Below, piece by piece: positions 16,361 through 21,333 of a stretch of DNA of 21,333 nt (positions within the stretch are counted from its first letter, which is position 1; the number at the start of each line of letters is the position of its first letter). The stretch covers positions 1-21,333 of the forward strand of contig JANXZD010000396.1 in NCBI GenBank assembly GCA_025355705.1. The letters are read 5' to 3'. The notes beneath the pieces were generated by a model that worked only from the letters and a program-made list of their open reading frames with translations, searched no databases and had not been told where the DNA came from. The DNA is from Bacteroidota bacterium. Its GTDB lineage: Bacteria > Bacteroidota > Ignavibacteria > UBA10030 > UBA8401. The translations under genes and the position numbers were made by a program.

Positions 16361-16543
16361 GTCTTAGAGGAGCGGTACACACGAGTAATCACGCCGAGAG
16401 CAGAACAGTTCGTTAAGGCGCGATGAAAAGGTTTTGAAGATAGTACCGCCGAAAGATGGAACGTGTTTCCGTTCCATTCTTGGGATGCAAGAATACGACT
16501 TGCAGACTGTTGTTTCGAGATATCGGAACAAAGCGCTAACGAC
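16361..16543 (+). promoter_or_regulatory. Lysine riboswitch aptamer (L box)
   Basis: All parts of the lysine aptamer can be drawn. P1: GTCTTAG (16361-16367) with CTAACGAC (16536-16543), one bulged C. The core reads AGAGGAGCG (16366-16374). P2: GCGGTAC (16372-16378) with GTACCGC (16443-16449), with the conserved AGTA (16384-16387) and an upper stem 16388-16395/16417-16424. GCCGAA is at 16448-16453. P3: 16455-16463 with 16470-16478, loop TGTTTC. P4: TGCAAG/CTTGCA (16486-16491, 16499-16504), preceded by TTGGG and followed by ACTGT. P5: 16511-16530. Loop 2 holds GAACA (16403-16407), able to pair with TGTTT of loop 3, the kissing contact known for this riboswitch. It binds lysine and controls the downstream dapB-dapA-dapD genes. 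Likely Rfam RF00168. Confidence 0.94.
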
Positions 16544-16592
16544 AATCTGCAAGAATAATTTTTTGCCGTTAGTATCTCGGTGCATATCATTC

Positions 16593-16630
16593 AAACGTAG
16601 AGAGTCCTTAGCAAACTCTCTGCGTTTTTT
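16593..16630 (+). terminator. Intrinsic terminator in the riboswitch expression platform
   Basis: 13-bp stem with one G-U pair, AAACGTAGAGAGT (16593-16605) with ACTCTCTGCGTTT (16615-16627), 9-nt loop, then six T (16625-16630). It lies about 50 nt after the aptamer and 66 nt before dapB, as expected for transcriptional attenuation by lysine. Confidence 0.8.
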
Positions 16631-16645
16631 CATTTTAAATCTACA

Positions 16646-16682
16646 TAAGACCTGCCAAATCTCTGAGATTTGGCAGGTCTTA
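16646..16682. repeat. 37-bp near-perfect palindrome before dapB
   Basis: Arms of 18 nt (16646-16663 and 16665-16682) around a single central T are perfectly complementary and contain GACCTGCCAAATCTC. No T-run follows, so it is not a terminator by itself. It sits between the riboswitch terminator and the dapB ribosome site (about 16684-16695). Palindromes of this sequence type occur as dispersed repeats in Bacteroidota-group genomes, from memory rather than a search. Confidence 0.85.
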
Positions 16683-16696
16683 CAGGATAACAGGGA

Positions 16697-17455
16697 ATGA
16701 ATATGAATATTGCATTGATCGGATACGGAAAAATGGGAAAGGAAATCGAAGCTGCCGCAATACTGCGCGGACATTCGATTATTACTGCTTTTTCTTCTTC
16801 TTCACCGCTCCCACTAGTATCGTCAGAATTTTATAAAAAGCATCAAATTCACTGCTGTATTGATTTTTCCCATTCTGCTCTCGTCCCTACTCATGCCGAG
16901 ATTTGTAGTTCTCTCGGTATTCCATTGGTCGAAGGAACAACGGGTTGGCAGGATCAAAAAGATGATATTCTTTTGGCTGTTAAAAGACATAATGGCACGT
17001 TTGTCTATGGAAATAATTTTTCCATAGGTGCGCTGATGTTCTTCCGTATTGTTCGGAACGCCGCACAATTAATGAATGCATTTTCTGATTATGATGTTGC
17101 AATCCACGAAACACATCATACCAAAAAGAAAGATTCGCCAAGCGGAACAGCTATTACCCTTGCCAATGAAATTCTTTCACAGATGAAGAATAAATCAATA
17201 ATAAAACGAAATAACGATCAATCCGTCATCGCTCCGCACGAGATTCATATATCTAGTACGAGAATCGGTACTGTGTTTGGCAATCATTCAGTATTGTTCC
17301 ATTCCCCTGCGGATGAAATCGAATTGATCCATCGCGCTCACAATAGAAGCGGTTTTGCATTGGGGGCTGTACTCGCCGCAGAATTGACTCTAAGCATTTC
17401 AGGAATATACTCCTTTGAAGAACTTGTTTTTGAAAAACCATTCACTCATCATTAA
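16697..17455 (+). CDS. dapB: 4-hydroxy-tetrahydrodipicolinate reductase
   Basis: 252 aa. Reduces the DapA product to tetrahydrodipicolinate with NAD(P)H in lysine and diaminopimelate synthesis. The Rossmann loop ALIGYGKMGKEI (residues 6-17) and VEGTTGW (78-84) are present. The catalytic block is ETHHTKKKDSPSGTA (138-152), containing the general-acid His140/His141 and Lys145 region of the family. It is of the compact (about 240-250 aa) type common in Bacteroidota. ATG at 16697 and ATG at 16703 are both possible, with AGGA and AGGG upstream respectively. First gene of the lysine-riboswitch operon; dapA follows after 11 nt. Confidence 0.95.
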   Translation: MNMNIALIGYGKMGKEIEAAAILRGHSIITAFSSSSPLPLVSSEFYKKHQIHCCIDFSHSALVPTHAEICSSLGIPLVEGTTGWQDQKDDILLAVKRHNGTFVYGNNFSIGALMFFRIVRNAAQLMNAFSDYDVAIHETHHTKKKDSPSGTAITLANEILSQMKNKSIIKRNNDQSVIAPHEIHISSTRIGTVFGNHSVLFHSPADEIELIHRAHNRSGFALGAVLAAELTLSISGIYSFEELVFEKPFTHH

Positions 17456-17466
17456 AAGGATTTATC

Positions 17467-18369
17467 ATGTCATCTTCATTTTCGTTCCGCGGAGTAGCTA
17501 CTGCACTAGTAACACCAATGCATGCAAACGGGGAGATCGATACTGAATCGCTGAAACGCTTGGTTGAATTTCAAATAACTAACGGTGTGCAAGGCCTTGT
17601 TCCCTGCGGTACAACCGGAGAAAGTGCTACGCTTTCTCATCCCGAACATCATCATGTCATGGATATTGTTGCTCAGCAATCAAATGGAAGAGTCCCCATC
17701 ATTGTTGGTGCGGGCAGCAATTCCACTCGCGAAGCTATTTCATTAACGCAGCATGCACGAGCAATCAGCGCAGATGCGGTTCTTTCCGTCGCACCGTACT
17801 ATAATAAACCGACTCAACAAGGATTCTTTGAACATTACAGAGCCATTGTTGATGCTGTGGATATTCCGGTTTTTGTCTATAATGTTCCAGGAAGAACGGG
17901 AAGTAATATCAATGCAGAAACAACTCTACGACTTGCTGAACTGCCCGGGATCGCAGGAATCAAAGAAGCTTCAGGAAATATTCCGCAAGTAATGGAAATA
18001 TTACGACATCGTCCAAAGAATTTTATCGTCCTTTCCGGGGATGATGCATTGACTCTACCAATGATGGTGCTGGGTGCTGACGGCGTTATTTCTGTTGTTG
18101 CAAACGAGGTGCCTTCATTGTTCTCTTCAATGGTTCATTTGTGTCTTGAAAGTAATTTTGTCGCTGCTCGAGAAATCCATGAACGTCTTCTCGATCTGAT
18201 GAATTTGAACTTCATTGAATCAAATCCTATTCCCGCAAAATCTGCATTGGCAATGATGGGAATTATTACAGAAGCATTTCGCTTGCCGCTCACATCGATG
18301 TCGCTCGATCATAAATTTCAATTGCGTCGTGCATTGGAAGAATTATCGCTTGTGGAGCATCTTGCATGA
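17467..18369 (+). CDS. dapA: 4-hydroxy-tetrahydrodipicolinate synthase
   Basis: 300 aa. Condenses pyruvate with aspartate semialdehyde, the committed step toward diaminopimelate and lysine. All key residues are present: Thr49-Thr50 in PCGTTGESATLSHPEH, Tyr138 and Arg143 in FVYNVPGRTGSN, and the Schiff-base Lys166 in GIKEASG. The length is normal. The ATG at 17467 has an AAGGA ribosome site 7 nt upstream. The stop overlaps the dapD start as ATGA, so the two are translationally coupled. The upstream riboswitch should reduce its expression when lysine is plentiful. Confidence 0.97.
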   Translation: MSSSFSFRGVATALVTPMHANGEIDTESLKRLVEFQITNGVQGLVPCGTTGESATLSHPEHHHVMDIVAQQSNGRVPIIVGAGSNSTREAISLTQHARAISADAVLSVAPYYNKPTQQGFFEHYRAIVDAVDIPVFVYNVPGRTGSNINAETTLRLAELPGIAGIKEASGNIPQVMEILRHRPKNFIVLSGDDALTLPMMVLGADGVISVVANEVPSLFSSMVHLCLESNFVAAREIHERLLDLMNLNFIESNPIPAKSALAMMGIITEAFRLPLTSMSLDHKFQLRRALEELSLVEHLA

Positions 18370-19196
18370 AAAAAAATGCTCTAACAATTCAACAGTCTGT
18401 CGAACAAGAGTTTGAGAAACAAACAAAGAGCGCTTATAAGATTTTCTCGGAATTCATTTCATTGCTGGATAATGGTACGATTCGAACCGTGGAACAGAAC
18501 CAATCAGAATGGGTTGTCAATCATTGGGTGAAGAAGGGAATCCTTCTCGGTTTTCGGTTGGGAAAACTACGAACTATTTCTTCAAAGACATTTCCATTCT
18601 TTGATAAACATACATTTCCGTTAAAAAAAATTACCTTAAAGGATAATATCCGTATTGTCCCCGGCGGAACCTCTATCCGTAAAGGTGCGTATGTTGCATC
18701 TTCCGCTATCATTATGCCACCGGCATACATCAATGTCGGTGCATATGTGAGCAAGAACGTTTTGATCGATTCACACGCGCTTGTTGGTTCTTGTGCATAT
18801 ATTGGTGAAAGAGTTCATCTTAGCGCAGCTTCTCAGATCGGAGGTGTGTTGGAACCGATCGGTGCTCTGCCCGTTATCATTGAAAATGATGTTTTAGTCG
18901 GCGGGAATTGCGGGATTTATGAAGGTACAATCGTAAAACAACGTGCTGTCATCGGATCAGGAGTTACTCTTAATGGTTCAACCCCTGTGTACGATCTTGT
19001 CAACGAAACAGTTATTCGAAAAAATTCTAACGGATCCCTTGTGATTCCTGAAAATGCAGTTGTTGTTGCCGGAAGCAGAGCAGTCTATTCTCCGTTTGCA
19101 AGTAAGAATGGATTACATATGTATACACCACTGATCGTAAAATATCGAGATGAAAGAACCGATGCAAAGACTGCGTTGGAAGAAAGTTTGAGATAA
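18366..19196 (+). CDS. dapD: 2,3,4,5-tetrahydropyridine-2,6-dicarboxylate N-succinyltransferase
   Basis: 276 aa. Transfers succinyl from succinyl-CoA to tetrahydrodipicolinate, opening the succinylase branch of the pathway. The left-handed beta-helix hexapeptide repeats and family hallmarks are very well conserved: RIVPGGTSIRKGAYVASSAI, MPPAYINVGAYV, LIDSHALVGSCAYIGE, VHLSAASQIGGVLEP, DVLVGGNCGIYEGTIV and GSTPVYDLV. The start overlaps dapA by 4 nt. dapC and dapE, needed after this step, are not in the window. The gene ends only 7 nt from the stop of the convergent response regulator gene, with no terminator between. Confidence 0.96.
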   Translation: MKKNALTIQQSVEQEFEKQTKSAYKIFSEFISLLDNGTIRTVEQNQSEWVVNHWVKKGILLGFRLGKLRTISSKTFPFFDKHTFPLKKITLKDNIRIVPGGTSIRKGAYVASSAIIMPPAYINVGAYVSKNVLIDSHALVGSCAYIGERVHLSAASQIGGVLEPIGALPVIIENDVLVGGNCGIYEGTIVKQRAVIGSGVTLNGSTPVYDLVNETVIRKNSNGSLVIPENAVVVAGSRAVYSPFASKNGLHMYTPLIVKYRDERTDAKTALEESLR

Positions 19197-19203
19197 AATG
19201 TCT

Positions 19204-20580
19204 CTATGCTTCTTTAAGGTTATACTGTTGGATCTTTGTGTAGAGGGTCTTAAGAGAGATACCTAAAATTTTTGCAGCAAGATTCTTATTCCATTTTGTA
19301 TTGTTCAATACTGCTTCAATATGTTCGGTCTCTAATGCTTGAATAGAAATTGCAGAACCGATCTTTCCGTTCCCATCACCTGTTGAATGTTGTGAAACTG
19401 ATAAATGCATCGGTAGAGCAAGATCCTTCGGACGTATAAACTCATCGTTGCATAATACAATTGCACGCTCAAGAACATTTTCCAGCTCACGTACATTTCC
19501 GGGCCACGGATATTCCATCAATGCTTGAAGCGCATCGGCGTGAAGTTGTTTCTTCTCGCGTTGTTTGTTCTTTCTATCCAAAATACTTTGTGCCAGCAAA
19601 GGAATATCTTCTTTACGATGGATGAGTGACGGAATATTGAGCGTGATGACATTAAGTCGATAGAGCAGATCTTCACGGAACCGACCCGCCTTCACTTCTT
19701 CAATCAGTTTTTTATTTGTTGCGGAAATGATCCTCACATCCGATTTGAAGTTCTTATTGCCTCCGACACGCCGATATTCACCGGTTTGAATAAAGCGAAG
19801 AAGTTTTGGCTGAAAGATCTGACTCACTTCACCAATTTCATCGAGGAACAATGTTCCGCCGTGAGCAATCTCTACCAAACCCTGCCTCATTGCTTGGGCA
19901 TCGGTGAACGCACCTTTTTCGTGACCGAATAATTCGCTCTCGATTAATGTATCAGGAATGGATGCACAATTGAGAGCAACAAACGGTTTTTCTGCACGCG
20001 GTGAATTTTTATGGAGAAAATTTGCGAAGAGTTCTTTTCCCGTACCGCTTGCACCTTCTAACAATACCGTTGAATCACTCGGTGCAACCTTGCCGGCAAG
20101 TTCTAGCACTTTCATAAACTCAACGCTTTGCCCGATCAATTTTGACGATTGTGCTAAACGTGAAAGTTCAGACTTCAATACTTTGTTCTCTATAACAAGC
20201 GTACGTTTTTCCAAAGCATTGTTCAACAACGAAAGCAATTCATCAACCGCGTACGGTTTCGCAAGATAATAGAATGCACCAAGCTTCATGCAATCGACCG
20301 CCATACGAACATCCATAACTGCCGTTAGCATGATCACCTGTGTGTCGATAAAATTTTGTTTGATGAAATTGAGCACTTCAATTCCATCAACTCTTGGCAT
20401 TCGCACATCAAGCAGAACAAGATCGAACGGTTTTTCCTGTAACTGATTTATCGCAGCAACACCATCTTCAGCGGTGATTACCGAATGACCTTCAGAAGTT
20501 AGCAGTGATTCAAGCATTATGCAAAAATCTGCTTCATCATCTACAACAAGAATACGGGCGCTATGTTTCGTTTTTGCCAT
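19204..20580 (-). CDS. Sigma-54-dependent response regulator, NtrC family
   Basis: 458 aa with three domains. Receiver (about 8-122): acidic pair Asp14/Asp15, phospho-acceptor Asp58 in LVLLDVRMP, and Lys108 in YLAKPY. Sigma-54 AAA+ domain (about 145-380): Walker A GASGTGKE (176-183), SELFGHEKGAFTDA (loop at 223-228), Walker B GGTLFLDEIGE, and RFREDLLYRLNVI. Fis-type DNA-binding end (about 415-458): LETEHIEAVLNNTKWNKNLAAKILGISLKTLY. The sigma-54 contact loop reads GAFTDA rather than GAFTGA. No histidine kinase is adjacent and no -24/-12 promoter was found in the window, so its targets are unknown. ATG at 20580; the ribosome site is weak. Confidence 0.95.
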   Translation of the reverse strand: MAKTKHSARILVVDDEADFCIMLESLLTSEGHSVITAEDGVAAINQLQEKPFDLVLLDVRMPRVDGIEVLNFIKQNFIDTQVIMLTAVMDVRMAVDCMKLGAFYYLAKPYAVDELLSLLNNALEKRTLVIENKVLKSELSRLAQSSKLIGQSVEFMKVLELAGKVAPSDSTVLLEGASGTGKELFANFLHKNSPRAEKPFVALNCASIPDTLIESELFGHEKGAFTDAQAMRQGLVEIAHGGTLFLDEIGEVSQIFQPKLLRFIQTGEYRRVGGNKNFKSDVRIISATNKKLIEEVKAGRFREDLLYRLNVITLNIPSLIHRKEDIPLLAQSILDRKNKQREKKQLHADALQALMEYPWPGNVRELENVLERAIVLCNDEFIRPKDLALPMHLSVSQHSTGDGNGKIGSAISIQALETEHIEAVLNNTKWNKNLAAKILGISLKTLYTKIQQYNLKEA

Positions 20581-20703
20581 ATGAACCTGTGAAAATATAG
20601 GAGTTTATCACCTCACCTGCAAAGTCATTCTTTTAACCCTAATTTTATTTTTGTATTTTTAGCAGGTAAACAGACCTCATCATCCATTTAAGGCGGTTAT
20701 TTT

Positions 20704-21033
20704 ATGCTAACAGTTGTTCTTCTTACTGCTTCAAATATTTTCATGACCTTTGCATGGTATGGACATCTAAAATTTAGAGACGTTGCTTTATGGAAAGTGA
20801 TCTTGGCAAGCTGGGGAATTGCTTTTTTTGAATATTGCTTGATGGTTCCGGCAAATCGTTTTGGATATGGACAATTCAATGCAGCAGAATTGAAGACCAT
20901 TCAAGAGATCATTACATTGATTGTTTTTACTGTTTTTTCAGTAGTGTATCTAAAAGAAGAACTGCGATGGAACTATATCGTCGGTTTTCTCTTAATTATT
21001 GCAGCTGCATTTATTATTTTCAAAAAATGGTGA
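20704..21033 (+). CDS. DMT-like small membrane protein, DUF486 family
   Basis: 109 aa with four hydrophobic membrane segments (about 2-20, 27-46, 65-83 and 88-106). The sequence TASNIFMTFAWYGHLK, then ASWGIAFFEYCLMVPANRFGYGQFNAAELKTIQEIITL, fits the DUF486 family, a half-size relative of drug/metabolite transporters that probably acts as a dimer. No substrate is known. The ATG at 20704 has AAGGCGG about 9 nt upstream. It is transcribed away from the response regulator gene. A TATTTTTG sequence (20646-20653) resembles the Bacteroidota -7 box, but no matching -33 TTG is at the right distance. Confidence 0.85.
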   Translation: MLTVVLLTASNIFMTFAWYGHLKFRDVALWKVILASWGIAFFEYCLMVPANRFGYGQFNAAELKTIQEIITLIVFTVFSVVYLKEELRWNYIVGFLLIIAAAFIIFKKW

Positions 21034-21196
21034 TGCTCAGATTACCATTGCAAATACTGATTGTTTTCATCTGTGTTTAAGCAGATTACAACCAATTTGA
21101 GGTTCAGGAAATAAAAATATTTCTTTGATTTGTTGTTTAACGAGGGGAAATAATCTTCAATTGAATGTGTTGCAAGCCAATTGTTTTTTAGAATAC

Positions 21197-21333
21197 TTAT
21201 GCTACCGGGGGAACATACATACGAATAATTCTCCAACGATTGCGATCGTAGCTGAATACCGCTTTAATCGTGACTGTTTTTCCTGAGAATGTTCCGGTTG
21301 ATGTTACTTGTGATTGTGATGATGGTAAACCTG
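21197..21333 (-). CDS. 3' end of an unrecognised gene (5' part beyond window)
   Basis: One frame on the - strand is open from the right edge to the stop at 21197 and encodes the last 44 residues of a protein, containing TGTFSGKTVTIKAVFSYD and WRIIRMYVPPVA. The alternating polar/hydrophobic pattern suggests beta strands, and it loosely resembles the C-termini of pilus-associated proteins, but no family can be named. The short length means the open frame is only moderate evidence. The 163 nt between it and the DUF486 gene hold no convincing gene or terminator. Confidence 0.5.
   Translation of the reverse strand, partial: GLPSSQSQVTSTGTFSGKTVTIKAVFSYDRNRWRIIRMYVPPVA

Noticed and set aside
16364..16774. 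Open frames on both strands across the carA-dapB gap (136 aa on -, 88 aa on +)
   Set aside because: They run through the riboswitch, terminator and palindrome, are Cys/Ser-rich without family resemblance, and one would overlap dapB.
20646..20653. TATTTTTG as a Bacteroidota-type -7 promoter box before the DUF486 gene
   Set aside because: The -33 TTG is missing at the expected distance and the region is T-rich, so a chance match is likely.
21143..21189. CAATTG ... CAATTG followed by TTTTTT as a terminator
   Set aside because: The stem is only 6 bp and AT-rich with a long loop, too weak to call.
21042..21236. 64-aa frame on the - strand at the right end
   Set aside because: It overlaps the end of the better-supported partial gene in another frame, and its composition is atypical with no recognisable motif.

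Overview
The window looks like a stretch of a chromosome from a moderately AT-rich Gram-negative bacterium of the Bacteroidota/Chlorobi/Ignavibacteria (FCB) group. This is inferred from family-level resemblance of the proteins (Bacteroidota-like DapB and MutS, a CsgG-like secreted protein, a LolA-fold periplasmic protein) and from short palindromic intergenic repeats of a kind common in those genomes. No rRNA, tRNA, CRISPR, transposase or phage gene is seen. The layout is mostly housekeeping.

Left part (1-4549): the 3' part of clpC runs into the window on the + strand and ends at a two-way terminator. Facing it on the - strand is a possible three-gene unit: a CBM9-like lipoprotein, a DinB-fold protein and an FNR-type flavin reductase. 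A repeat-rich gap (4550-4801) follows, then mutS (- strand). mutS carries an in-frame 96-nt insertion built from two palindromes.

Centre (7626-15102): on the - strand there is an ECF sigma factor, a zinc-finger anti-sigma factor and two unrecognised membrane proteins, packed with overlaps. Diverging from them is a CsgG-like secreted protein with its own terminator, followed by a + strand cluster: ABC ATPase, ABC-2 permease, POT-like MFS transporter and LolA-like periplasmic protein. A 136-bp palindromic element lies between the ATPase and permease genes. A two-way terminator separates this cluster from carA.

Right part (15135-21333): carA (- strand) diverges from a lysine-biosynthesis operon, dapB-dapA-dapD. 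The operon leader holds a lysine riboswitch whose core sequences and P1-P5 stems can all be drawn, with an apparent L2-L3 kissing pair. DapB and DapA act in consecutive steps on the way to tetrahydrodipicolinate and DapD succinylates it, so one lysine-sensing leader would control the entry to the succinylase branch. Tail-to-tail with dapD is an NtrC-type sigma-54 response regulator, then a DUF486 membrane protein (+), and finally the 3' end of an unidentified gene on the - strand.

The main points of interest are the palindrome-derived insertion inside mutS, the lysine riboswitch in an apparently FCB-group genome, at least four kinds of palindromic repeat in 21 kb, and the ECF locus with two look-alike membrane proteins.
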